A DNA stretch of 64,000 nt. Source: Vibrio comitans (GTDB taxonomy: Bacteria > Pseudomonadota > Gammaproteobacteria > Enterobacterales > Vibrionaceae). The stretch covers positions 1,302,001 through 1,366,000 of the forward strand of contig AP024866.1 in assembly GCA_024346835.1 (NCBI GenBank), in the 5' to 3' direction. The notes beneath the pieces were generated by a model. That model was not told the DNA's origin and ran no database searches. It worked only from the letters and a program-made list of their open reading frames with translations. The position numbers and the translations under genes were made by a program. Position 1 is the stretch's first letter. Every line of letters begins with the position of its first letter. Positions 8,066 through 16,251 of this stretch are shown one piece after another.

Positions 8066-10087
8066 TTAGAGTTTAGTCAATGTAAAATTGGTCACTTTCT
8101 TATTGTGCTTATCGAGTAAAACCTCATATTCAGATCGATGTAAAATCGCCTCTTTATCCCAATCAATATCTAAAAGTTTCGCTAATCGTTTGTCGAAGCT
8201 TTTTTGCTTTTCAAAGTTCTCGTGATTCTCATGAATTAATAGGTGTTTGTTGAGTAGCGGTGGTCGGCGTTTTACATCTACATAGTCAAAAAAGTCTATG
8301 TCTTGCTCTGCCATTTTGATTTTGATTCGCTCTACTAAGAAAGGAACAGAGGCTTCAAAATCATCATATCCCATAAGTGTGAGCTTGCCTGATGTTATGT
8401 GTACCTTTATAAGGTCAATGTCATCGTCTAGTTCTCCATACATTTGTAGTCCTGCACCGACGTAGGTTCTTAGGAGTAGAGGTAGGTCTTGTATGTACTG
8501 CTTGTGAAATATGAGTGAATGTCCGTCATTAAGAAGACTTGCTGGCAGGGTTTGGTTCGCTTTTATACATTGAGCATTGATCAGTTCAGTATCTGCAATG
8601 GCGAACAGAAGTTCAGCGGCAAGTTCTAGGGCTGCTTTGTAGTCAATAAACAGAGCCTTAATATCACGCTTTAAACTCTCTGGCTGTTGTGTGTATGGCT
8701 TTCTTTTTTCGAATAAGGCCATAGCGAAGTAAAGTAGTAAATCTTCTTTGTGCTCTTTCTCAGCTTGTTTGAAGTCATCCTCACCGTGCATTTCGACTAG
8801 TAGATTGAATACTTTCTTATGAGATCCTATGAGTTCTTTTATACGATCAGATTGCTCGAATTCATCGTTTGCAGGAATGCGGCCTAGTTCTAAGCAGATC
8901 TTCCAAAAGTCAGCGAATAGAGCCTCATGTTGAGTTATCAAGAGCTTCGCTTTATCTCTAGAGTCGGGCAGTTCCGGAGTCGTCAGCTGATTCCACTTGT
9001 GGTGTCGCTTATACTTTCCTTGTAAATATACTTGCTCTTCTATCTTATCTTTGAATACATAAAAGATACCTGGGGCCACAGTGATTGCTTCTTCCCCTAG
9101 GCTTCGTTCTAAATAGGATTTTATTTCTGACTGTGCGTAGTATTTTTGAAAAGTGTTGCGAGAAGTGATGATGCCATCTTTATATGGCTTAAATTGAGCA
9201 ATGTAGTTTTCATTTGCGAGCATTACGGAAACCACAAGAAACTTTTCTGCGAGATCATACGCACCCAGTAAGGCCTCTAGTCGTTCATCTTGGTCTTCAA
9301 TCACATTTAATACGAATCCAAGGTTCACAATATCAGAGGCTGATTTCTCCGCATCTGGTCTAAAATTAGGATCCCAGCCAATAGCATCTATACCATGAGC
9401 CTCTAGTTCTCTTAGGTCGTCGCCTCGTCCGCAGCCGTAATCAAAAATGGAATATGAGCCTTCAAGGTAGCCATGCTTAATTAATGATTTCATCGGTGAG
9501 GAGAGTTCGTGCCGGACTAATGCTGTTCTATGGCGGTCTATCCCTCTCTCTTGCTTACCAGTTACAATTGCAGATGAGCGAAACAGCCTTCCATCAACTA
9601 GTTCATATCCGTGGCGTTGGATCAAGTTTTCCCAAGATTGTTTAAACCCAATGAGACGTGCGTTTTCATACAATCCAGCGTTCTCACCTTCCTGTGTGAT
9701 GTTTACGAAGTCTTCGTAGTAATCACTTGAAGGTAGGATCATGGTTTCCTTGCGGTGGAGTATGGGTGGGTTATCAGTCTCATTGTAGGTCACTATCTTG
9801 TGCGATAGCTTTGAAAGATCGACGTTTAAGCTTTGTTTAAGGCTAGGATACGCTTCTGAGTAAAACGTTGGATAGCTTAGTAAGGATAATCGAAAGTCTT
9901 TTTTGAACAGCTTGACTAGGTCCCAATCCGACTCATCTAGTTTTAGAGCATTCGCTACGGCAGGAATAAATTTAACCAGAGTTTGGGGCAACTCTTCAAA
10001 AGCATCTTTATGTAGATAAATTGCGTCAGGTAAGCTTTTGCCTACCTTTACTTGTGAAACAAGCTTTTTAAATAACTCTGCATCCAT
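8066..10087 (-). CDS. DNA phosphorothioation-associated putative methyltransferase
   Basis: 673 residues. It carries a SAM-binding motif I, DYGCGRGD (216-223), then GIDAIGWDPNF as the acidic motif II region. Long N- and C-terminal regions flank this small Rossmann core, which is the layout of the PT-associated methyltransferase-like family known next to dnd loci. I see no NPPY- or DPPY-type base-methylation motif, so base methylation is unproven and the true substrate is unknown. The gene converges on the desulfurase with 4 bases between stops and has its own promoter region upstream of 10087. Base composition looks closer to the core genes than that of the helicase operon. Confidence 0.85.
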   Translation of the reverse strand: MDAELFKKLVSQVKVGKSLPDAIYLHKDAFEELPQTLVKFIPAVANALKLDESDWDLVKLFKKDFRLSLLSYPTFYSEAYPSLKQSLNVDLSKLSHKIVTYNETDNPPILHRKETMILPSSDYYEDFVNITQEGENAGLYENARLIGFKQSWENLIQRHGYELVDGRLFRSSAIVTGKQERGIDRHRTALVRHELSSPMKSLIKHGYLEGSYSIFDYGCGRGDDLRELEAHGIDAIGWDPNFRPDAEKSASDIVNLGFVLNVIEDQDERLEALLGAYDLAEKFLVVSVMLANENYIAQFKPYKDGIITSRNTFQKYYAQSEIKSYLERSLGEEAITVAPGIFYVFKDKIEEQVYLQGKYKRHHKWNQLTTPELPDSRDKAKLLITQHEALFADFWKICLELGRIPANDEFEQSDRIKELIGSHKKVFNLLVEMHGEDDFKQAEKEHKEDLLLYFAMALFEKRKPYTQQPESLKRDIKALFIDYKAALELAAELLFAIADTELINAQCIKANQTLPASLLNDGHSLIFHKQYIQDLPLLLRTYVGAGLQMYGELDDDIDLIKVHITSGKLTLMGYDDFEASVPFLVERIKIKMAEQDIDFFDYVDVKRRPPLLNKHLLIHENHENFEKQKSFDKRLAKLLDIDWDKEAILHRSEYEVLLDKHNKKVTNFTLTKL

Positions 10088-10183
10088 GTAGCTAACGATC
10101 TCTATGCATTAATGAAACTGTTCTTTGCAATGTAGCTCTTTTTCAATGAGTTAGTCTATAAAAACGCGTAATTCTGAGATGTG

Positions 10184-10216
10184 AAAAGGGCGAAGCAGAG
10201 TCATCCTACTTCGCCC
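10184..10216 (-). terminator. Rho-independent terminator of the small gene at 10244-10510
   Basis: Perfect 8-bp stem GGGCGAAG (10188-10195) with CTTCGCCC (10209-10216), followed on the minus strand by TTTT. It separates the small gene from the methyltransferase gene, so the two are probably transcribed separately. Confidence 0.75.
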
Positions 10217-10243
10217 ATTGTCATTATTTGCTTATAAGCTTAA

Positions 10244-10510
10244 CTATGCCTCAAACACATTAAATTCAACTGGGCTATCCATGTGCTCTAAGAACTCTTG
10301 AATGACAACACGGTTGTTGGCGTTGATGGTGATTCCCCAGTTAGTTTCTTTTTGGGTATCATCAATGAAGATGATTTGTTCTTCACATGATTCCCAAAAC
10401 TTGACTGAAGAGGCATCAAAGTAGTCGTAGAGTTTTTGCGACAGAGTGCTTTTTAGGTCTGAGCAAAGCTGAGAATTGTAGTCGCTTGGCAATAACGTAA
10501 CTGAAAACAT
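10244..10510 (-). CDS. Small protein of unknown function
   Basis: 88 residues from the ATG at 10510 (MFSVTLLPSDYNSQ). AGAGAGA lies 6 bases upstream; an upstream start that would add 11 residues has no such site. The protein looks soluble, with no signal peptide or membrane segment. Acidic stretches (IDDT near the middle, EFLEH near the end) are visible, but no family is recognised. It has its own terminator and stands between the defence island and the core genes, so it could belong to either. Confidence 0.65.
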   Translation of the reverse strand: MFSVTLLPSDYNSQLCSDLKSTLSQKLYDYFDASSVKFWESCEEQIIFIDDTQKETNWGITINANNRVVIQEFLEHMDSPVEFNVFEA

Positions 10511-10634
10511 AATCAATCTCTCTCTATAAATCTGAAGGCACATCCTGCTCGATACAGGTTATGCCTGTTTGATTTATATACTACAGAGAAGTCTAAATTA
10601 ATGCTTACCACTAGGCGCCAATGCCTGACGAAAT

Positions 10635-11186
10635 TTATCGAATGTCATTTGAGAAGTAGACCGAAGCTTGTTCTAGTTTAATGACTTTACCTAACACGCG
10701 TTTGCCATCTTCTCGCGTTTTGCGGTATTGAATATAACGGCTGTGGTCAGGCCCAAAGCTGATGTGCAGTGGTTTGCTTGAGCCATAAAAGTACAGGCGA
10801 TCGAAAGGGAGGTGTTCTGCTACGAATTTGGCCACTAGGTGCATGCGCTGCTCATAACCTTCTACTAATAGGTCACAAGCGGCCCCCTCTCGTTGGCAAA
10901 TGCGCTTACCTGCGAGGTTGAGTTCCATTGAGGCGTGCTGATCTTCTTTTGGTCCTGTATCTTTTGGGCTGACTCGTTGTATATATCGATTTAACGTACC
11001 GCTGTTGAAGCCATAAGTGATGGATACCGACCCTAACTTATTTTCAATAGGTTCTAGGATCTCGGTGACTAATGACGTTAAGCAGAGCGCAGAGTCTGAC
11101 TGTGGTGTGTTAGAAGCATCGAAATCAGGGTGTTTAGCTTGATGCCAATCGATGAGCTTATTAAACAAAGATGAATGGGTAGCCAT
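10635..11186 (-). CDS. Possible peptidase M15-fold (DD-peptidase/hedgehog-like) protein
   Basis: 183 residues, no signal peptide, so probably cytoplasmic. The spacing of SITYGF (55-60), H84 in EDQHAS, D105 in EGAACD and H141 in KPLHISFGP recalls the Zn ligands (His, Asp, His) of M15A peptidases. The gap between the first His and the Asp is 21 residues instead of about 7, so an insertion would be needed. A cytoplasmic location argues against a cell-wall role; members of this fold also occur in phage and mobile regions. The gene lies at the right border of the PT island, between the small gene and pepT. The family call is tentative. Confidence 0.5.
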   Translation of the reverse strand: MATHSSLFNKLIDWHQAKHPDFDASNTPQSDSALCLTSLVTEILEPIENKLGSVSITYGFNSGTLNRYIQRVSPKDTGPKEDQHASMELNLAGKRICQREGAACDLLVEGYEQRMHLVAKFVAEHLPFDRLYFYGSSKPLHISFGPDHSRYIQYRKTREDGKRVLGKVIKLEQASVYFSNDIR

Positions 11187-11321
11187 GGCGCGGTATTAGT
11201 TAAAGGACGGATGTATATAGGTTAGCTTTAAAAGCGACTGTAAGTGTCTTTTGATTGGGTTCGATGTCTAAAGATTACCCAGCAAGAAGCTGGGTATCAG
11301 TTGATATTAGATAAACACTAT

Positions 11322-12551
11322 TTATTGGGCGTTAGTGGCTGCGTTTTCGGCGATTCTTACAATCACATCTACGGCTTGCTTCATGCCATCAATGCTGGCG
11401 AACTCATGAATGCCATGAAAATTGTAGCCACCAGTAAAGATGTTAGGGCAAGGTAGGCCTTTGAAGGACAAACGGGCGCCATCAGTACCACCACGGATTG
11501 GCTTGATGTTAGGTTCAATATCACAATCCAGCATCGCTTGTTTTGCAAGCTCAATAATATGAGGGTGAGGCTCCACCATTTCGCGCATGTTGTAGTAGCT
11601 ATCAGTGATGTTTATCTCTACATGTCCTTTAGGGATCAGCTGGTTTAACTTTTCGACTTGCTGTTGCATGAATGCTTTTCGAGCTTCTAATCTTTCACGG
11701 TCAAAGTCTCGAATAATGTAGGAGAGCTCTGCCTTAGCGACAGCACCAGTGACTGAATTTAGGTGGTAAAAACCCTCGTAACCTTCGGTGCACTCTGGAG
11801 TTTCTTCACTTGGCATCATCAGTTGAAACTGAGCCGCAATATTGGCGGCATTGACCATCTTATCTTTTGCGGTACCGGGATGAACATTTACGCCATGACA
11901 AGTTACTTTTGCTGATGCTGCGTTAAAGTTTTCGTATTCCAGTTCGCCAACAGGCCCACCATCTATGGTGTACGCAAACTGCGCACCAAAAGCCTCTACA
12001 TCAAATAGATTTGCGCCTCGCCCGATCTCTTCATCTGGAGTAAAGCCGATGCAAATTTCACCATGCTTGATTTGTGGATTCGCTTTTAGATAGGCAATAG
12101 CGGTAATGATCTCTGCAATACCGGCTTTATTATCTGCGCCAAGTAGAGTGGTGCCATCGGTGGTGATTAAGCTTTGTCCATGCAGTTTTTCGAGATCAGG
12201 GTATTGTGCTGGAGTCAGTACTTCTCCTGATTTCCCCAGTCTTATCTCGCCCCCTTGATAGTTGTCTATGATCTGCGGTTTTACATCCTTGCCTGAGGCA
12301 TCTGGCGCTGTGTCCATATGAGCTATAAAACCAATAGCAGGAACATCAAAGGTGACATTAGAAGGAAGGCGAGCAGATAGGTAGCCGTTATCATCTAAAT
12401 GGACATCACTTAGGTCAAGTTCGAGTAGTTCGGATTCAATTTGTTTTGCCAGTAAACGTTGCCCCTGTGTGCTAGGGCATTGCTGACTTGCTTCGTTAGA
12501 TTGTGTGTCAAAGCTTACATAACGCAAAAAGCGCTCGACCAGGTTATCCAT
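11322..12551 (-). CDS. pepT: Peptidase T, aminotripeptidase
   Basis: 409 residues, almost exactly the length of E. coli PepT (408). It is an M20 metallopeptidase that removes the N-terminal residue of tripeptides in the cytoplasm. Seen: the first metal motif AHMDTAPD with H78 and D80, [10 protein letters not shown] with the bridging aspartate, TPDEEIGRG with the catalytic glutamate, the lid/dimer domain in the middle, and a C-terminal [10 protein letters not shown] metal histidine region. The ATG start follows the family pattern ([11 protein letters not shown]). It is the first clear core gene right of the defence island, transcribed leftward. Confidence 0.96.
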   Translation of the reverse strand: MDNLVERFLRYVSFDTQSNEASQQCPSTQGQRLLAKQIESELLELDLSDVHLDDNGYLSARLPSNVTFDVPAIGFIAHMDTAPDASGKDVKPQIIDNYQGGEIRLGKSGEVLTPAQYPDLEKLHGQSLITTDGTTLLGADNKAGIAEIITAIAYLKANPQIKHGEICIGFTPDEEIGRGANLFDVEAFGAQFAYTIDGGPVGELEYENFNAASAKVTCHGVNVHPGTAKDKMVNAANIAAQFQLMMPSEETPECTEGYEGFYHLNSVTGAVAKAELSYIIRDFDRERLEARKAFMQQQVEKLNQLIPKGHVEINITDSYYNMREMVEPHPHIIELAKQAMLDCDIEPNIKPIRGGTDGARLSFKGLPCPNIFTGGYNFHGIHEFASIDGMKQAVDVIVRIAENAATNAQ

Positions 12552-12726
12552 TTCGATTGTTACCTATATGTTCTGTAGTAGCCCAGTATCCTCCTGCTCT
12601 AGCTTTGGAAACTTGCGATATATCATTTTATGGTTAAATTATCCTATTGAAATCTATCCTTACTCTTCAACCAATCGTGCGACAAGCCTGGCAGAAACCC
12701 TGTTACCAAAAGCCAAAACTCTAGTT

Positions 12727-12743
12727 TGAAAACAAGGTTTTCA
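12727..12743. promoter_or_regulatory. Inverted repeat TGAAAAC-AAG-GTTTTCA
   Basis: Perfect 7-3-7 dyad 60 bases before the small membrane-protein gene at 12803. It could be an operator or a short leader hairpin; no partner is identified. Confidence 0.3.
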
Positions 12744-12802
12744 GTATCAAAAACATGCCATTCCTGCTGTAAAGTTAATCAAAAATCAACAAAGGATTGA
12801 AT

Positions 12803-13000
12803 ATGAATATCTATTTTGCAGGAGCACTGACACTTGCCTCAATTACTACTGCTGTAAGCACTGGTATAGCCATCATTCAAAGTCGCAAAGCCAAAAAACT
12901 AAACGCCCTCAGAGAGCAGCAGGCGTATGAACACAAGAAGGATCCTCGTACCATTGAACTCAGCCGTTTGCGTCAGCAAAATCGGCAAGTGATAGATTAA
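12803..13000 (+). CDS. Small single-span membrane protein, unknown function
   Basis: 65 residues from the ATG at 12803, which has AAAGGA 6 bases upstream; an in-frame TTG at 12797 would overlap that site and is less likely. The N-terminus is a hydrophobic segment of about 24 residues (AGALTLASITTAVSTGIAII), and the rest is a charged, Lys/Arg/Gln-rich tail predicted to face the cytoplasm. No known family is recognised. It stands alone between divergent pepT and the prp region. Confidence 0.7.
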   Translation: MNIYFAGALTLASITTAVSTGIAIIQSRKAKKLNALREQQAYEHKKDPRTIELSRLRQQNRQVID

Positions 13001-13087
13001 TGGATGGGCCACAACTAAGCAGAACTTAGATAAAGCCATATATCGACGCTGTGTTATCTAATCTAACGTAATTAGAAGGGCTGGCTG

Positions 13088-13180
13088 ATGACTTCTGAAA
13101 CCACAAGCCGTGAATTAGATCGCCTGGCAACAATAGTTTTCCATGCCAAGGCTTCTATGCCTGATAGCATCAGCCTTTAA
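13088..13180 (+). CDS. Possible 30-residue small protein (or part of a small RNA)
   Basis: The frame runs ATG to TAA and encodes MTSETTSRELDRLATIVF plus 12 more residues. AAGGG lies about 9 bases upstream, and a strong terminator hairpin begins 19 bases after the stop. That layout, gene plus own terminator in an otherwise empty 444-bp gap, fits either a small protein or a small RNA. The only evidence is the frame, the ribosome site and the terminator. Confidence 0.4.
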   Translation: MTSETTSRELDRLATIVFHAKASMPDSISL

Positions 13181-13198
13181 TCTATTGCTATCATCTTT

Positions 13199-13234
13199 AA
13201 AAAGGGGTTTAGACCTAGCTCTAAGTCCCTTTTT
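13199..13234 (+). terminator. Terminator after the 30-codon ORF
   Basis: Stem AAAAAGGG with CCCTTTTT, extended inward by TTAGA/TCTAA around a short loop, with a T tract on the right. The A/T symmetry means that it could also work leftward. The remainder of 13235-13363 shows nothing I can name. Confidence 0.75.
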
Positions 13235-13363
13235 ATTATCCATTCGTTACAACCCCTCAAAGTGAACAGTCACTTCACGCCTAATTAATTCTCCGTTGCT
13301 AGTTGAACCATAAAAACGTGATCTAAAGCTAATTGCAAAGGGTCTCGTATTATCCTTTAGTCT

Positions 13364-13379
13364 AAATTGTAAACAATTT
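13364..13379. promoter_or_regulatory. Upstream prp operator
   Basis: Perfect palindrome AAATTGTAAACAATTT, containing ATTGTnnACAAT. A second copy of the core lies 62 bp away, about six helical turns, just before the GntR gene. This is the kind of site bound by FCD-type GntR regulators of propionate genes. Confidence 0.7.
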
Positions 13380-13427
13380 GATTGTGTGAAGAGAAAAATA
13401 AGCCTATTTTTTAATCATAAATTACAA

Positions 13428-13439
13428 ATTGTCGACAAT
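13428..13439. promoter_or_regulatory. Downstream prp operator
   Basis: Perfect palindrome ATTGTCGACAAT ending 11 bases before the regulator ATG. It shares ATTGTnnACAAT with the upstream site. Its position over the start region suggests autorepression of the regulator and of the prp operon. Confidence 0.75.
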
Positions 13440-13450
13440 GTTAGGTGAAG

Positions 13451-14116
13451 ATGAACATTCCTCAACTGGTAAAAGACTCAACAAAATCGGAAAACCTGAC
13501 CGAATTTCTTATTGAAGCTGTGGTCTGTGGCGACATAGCTGAAGGAAGCAAAATTTCTGAGCCTGAGCTCGCCAAGCGCTTTGAAGTCAGTCGAGGTCCA
13601 TTGCGCGAAGCGTTAATGCGTTTGGAAGGGGTCGGTCTGATTGAACGTATCCCGCATGTTGGTGCTCGAGTGATTAGCGTGTCTAAGCAACACTTGGTTG
13701 AGTTGTATTGCGTTCGTGAATCCCTTGAAGGAATGGCAGCACGGCTTGCGGCAAAACACATTACCGATTCGGAAGTGGAACGATTGGCTCTGTTATTGGA
13801 AGCCCATGGCGACCATCTAGCAAACCGAGATGGAGAGTCATACGCTCTGCAACAAGGGGACTTTGATTTTCATCATCAAATCATTCATGCCAGCCGTAAC
13901 TCTCACTTAATAAAACTGCTTTGTGGCGAGCTGTATCACCTCATTCGAATGTACCGTTATCAGTCTCCTAGAAGGCATAACGATCCACACAAAGCACTGC
14001 TTGAGCACCAATTTATATTAGAAGCGATTCGAAACCGCGATGAAGAACTGGCCGAGATACTGATGCGTCGTCATATCTCTGGTAGCCGTCGCCTACTCGA
14101 ATCTGAAATTGATTGA
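13451..14116 (+). CDS. GntR/FCD-family regulator of the propionate operon
   Basis: 221 residues from the ATG at 13451 (an in-frame GTG at 13445 would add two). The N-terminal winged helix contains EPELAKRFEVSRGPLREALM, the classic GntR recognition helix. The C-terminal all-helical FCD domain has H-rich metal/ligand residues (FDFHHQIIHAS and a late RRHISGSRR). It is the first gene of the prp cluster, 17 bases before prpB, with two ATTGTnnACAAT palindromes upstream. Vibrio and Shewanella propionate operons are controlled by this GntR type instead of the sigma-54 activator used by enterics. Expected effector: a 2-methylcitrate-cycle intermediate (inference). Confidence 0.88.
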   Translation: MNIPQLVKDSTKSENLTEFLIEAVVCGDIAEGSKISEPELAKRFEVSRGPLREALMRLEGVGLIERIPHVGARVISVSKQHLVELYCVRESLEGMAARLAAKHITDSEVERLALLLEAHGDHLANRDGESYALQQGDFDFHHQIIHASRNSHLIKLLCGELYHLIRMYRYQSPRRHNDPHKALLEHQFILEAIRNRDEELAEILMRRHISGSRRLLESEID

Positions 14117-14133
14117 TCCATTGAGGACACATT

Positions 14134-15021
14134 ATGAGCCAAGGAAAGAAATTTAGACAGGCGGTGGCAGATAACCATCCGCTTCAAATTGTCGGAACTA
14201 TTAACGCTTACTGCGCATTGATGGCTAAGCAGACGGGCCATAAAGCGATTTACCTGTCAGGAGGGGGCATTGCCAATGCGTCTTATGGTCTGCCTGATTT
14301 AGGTATTACCGACCTTAATGACGTGCTGGTGGATGTCGAGCGTGTGACTAACGCGTGTGATTTACCTTTGCTAGTCGATATAGATACCGGGTTTGGCGGC
14401 GCATTTAATATTTCTCGCTGCATTAAATCTATCGAAAAAGCAGGGGCGGGTGCTGTTCATATTGAAGATCAAGTTGCGCAAAAACGTTGCGGGCACAGAC
14501 CCAACAAGGCGATTGTGACACAGCAAGAGATGGTCGATAGGGTGAAAGCTTGTGTTGATGCCCGTCTTGACCCCGATTTTGTGATTATGGCGCGTACCGA
14601 TGCCCTTGCTGTCGAAGGCATGGATAAGGCAATAGAGCGAGCAATAGCCTGTGTGGAAGCCGGCGCAGATATGATCTTTCCCGAAGCAATGAATGAGCTG
14701 AGCCAATACCAGGCATTTTCAAAAGCATTGCAGTCGGCGACCGGTAAAGATGTGCCTATTTTGGCCAACATTACTGAATTTGGCGAAACGCCTTTGTATA
14801 ACTGCGATGAGTTGGCCGAAGTTGGTGTGGACATGGTGCTGTATCCACTCTCAGCATTTCGCGCGATGAATAAAGCGGCAGAAATGACTTATACGCACCT
14901 GCTAAAACAGCGAAACCAAGAGGCCTTGCTTGGGGAAATGCAAACCCGCGCAGAGCTATACGACTACCTAAATTATCACGATTTTGAAGATAAGTTGGAC
15001 AAGCTATTTCGCCAGTCGTGA
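14134..15021 (+). CDS. prpB: 2-Methylisocitrate lyase
   Basis: 295 residues. It cleaves 2-methylisocitrate to pyruvate and succinate, the last step of the 2-methylcitrate cycle. It belongs to the isocitrate lyase/PEP mutase superfamily; seen are the catalytic KRCGH (117-121, C119), metal aspartates in VDIDTGFG (D82, D84) and MARTDA later. Length matches E. coli PrpB. GAGGA stands 7 bases before the ATG. Its closeness to the regulator suggests one transcript from the GntR promoter. Confidence 0.96.
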   Translation: MSQGKKFRQAVADNHPLQIVGTINAYCALMAKQTGHKAIYLSGGGIANASYGLPDLGITDLNDVLVDVERVTNACDLPLLVDIDTGFGGAFNISRCIKSIEKAGAGAVHIEDQVAQKRCGHRPNKAIVTQQEMVDRVKACVDARLDPDFVIMARTDALAVEGMDKAIERAIACVEAGADMIFPEAMNELSQYQAFSKALQSATGKDVPILANITEFGETPLYNCDELAEVGVDMVLYPLSAFRAMNKAAEMTYTHLLKQRNQEALLGEMQTRAELYDYLNYHDFEDKLDKLFRQS

Positions 15022-15099
15022 TAACAGATTAATGAAGAGTCTAAAGCGCGTTTTCATGGAGCAGTAGTCAACCGCGCAGATAGGCAACAAGGAGTGATT

Positions 15100-16239
15100 A
15101 TGTCGTTAGAAACTACGGCGCCAATTGGAGGCGCAGGACTCAGAGGCCAAAGCGCCGGTGTTACCTCGCTATGTACCGTAGGTAAGTCTGGCACTGGGCT
15201 TACTTACCGAGGTTATGATATTTCCGATTTAGCCAAGTATGCTGAATTTGAAGAAGTGGCACATTTATTATTGCGCGGACATTTGCCTAATCAAACAGAG
15301 CTTGATCAATACAAAACCGCATTGGTAGCTCAGCGAGGTTTACCTGATGCTCTCAAGAAAGCCCTTGAGCTTATTCCAGCCAGTGCGCACCCAATGGATG
15401 TGATGAGAACAGGTTGTTCGGTATTGGGTAACCTTGAACAAGAGCTCGATTTCTCAGAACAACAGCAAGCAACCGAAAGAATGTTAGCGCTGTTTCCGGC
15501 CATTATCTGCTACTGGTATCGCTATAGCCATGATGGTGTGCGAGTGGATACCGAAGATCAGTCTGAGTCTTGTATTGGTGGCTATTTCTTAAAATTGCTG
15601 ACGGATAAAGCTCCCTCAGAGCTTCATAAGCAAGTGATGCACTGTTCACTGATTTTGTATGCAGAGCATGAGTTTAATGCTTCTACGTTTGCGGCACGTG
15701 TTTGTGCTTCGACCTTATCAGACATCCACTCTTGCATTACCGCTGCCATTGGCACCTTGCGTGGACCTTTGCACGGCGGCGCCAATGAAGCTGCAATGGA
15801 AATGATTCAAGATTGGCAAAGCCCTGGTGAAGCTGAGCAGAAGATCCTGCAGATGCTTGAGGCGAAAGACAAGATCATGGGCTTTGGGCATGCGGTTTAT
15901 CGCGAGTCAGATCCGAGAAATGCCCTCATTAAACACTGGTCAAAGGTGTTATCTGAATCGGTCAATGACACCAGCCTTTATGCTGTTTCTGAGCGTGTTG
16001 AATCGGTAATGAAGCGAGAAAAAGGCCTGTTTTGTAATGCGGACTTTTTCCATGCGTCGGCCTATCACTTTATGGATATTCCCACCAAATTATTTACACC
16101 GATCTTTGTGATGAGCCGATTGACGGGTTGGGCTGCACACGTTTATGAGCAACGTGAAAATAACCGAATTATACGACCGAGCGCCGATTACTCTGGCCCT
16201 GAACATCAAGACTGGTTACCGATTGAGAAGCGAAAATAA
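15100..16239 (+). CDS. prpC: 2-Methylcitrate synthase
   Basis: 379 residues from the ATG at 15100, with AGGAG just upstream; a GTG at 15094 lies inside that site and is rejected. It condenses propionyl-CoA with oxaloacetate. Citrate synthase fold: catalytic histidines in LHGGANEAAM and FGHAVYRESDPR and the late catalytic aspartate region are present, and the short length is that of PrpC rather than GltA. The C-terminus carries the usual NRIIRPSADYSGP. It is the third gene of the prp operon, 78 bases after prpB. Confidence 0.95.
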   Translation: MSLETTAPIGGAGLRGQSAGVTSLCTVGKSGTGLTYRGYDISDLAKYAEFEEVAHLLLRGHLPNQTELDQYKTALVAQRGLPDALKKALELIPASAHPMDVMRTGCSVLGNLEQELDFSEQQQATERMLALFPAIICYWYRYSHDGVRVDTEDQSESCIGGYFLKLLTDKAPSELHKQVMHCSLILYAEHEFNASTFAARVCASTLSDIHSCITAAIGTLRGPLHGGANEAAMEMIQDWQSPGEAEQKILQMLEAKDKIMGFGHAVYRESDPRNALIKHWSKVLSESVNDTSLYAVSERVESVMKREKGLFCNADFFHASAYHFMDIPTKLFTPIFVMSRLTGWAAHVYEQRENNRIIRPSADYSGPEHQDWLPIEKRK

Positions 16240-16251
16240 AAGGAATTTATC

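Noticed and set aside
11244..11456. Plus-strand ORF opposite the pepT end
   Set aside because: Overlaps the conserved C-terminus of pepT and has no family features.
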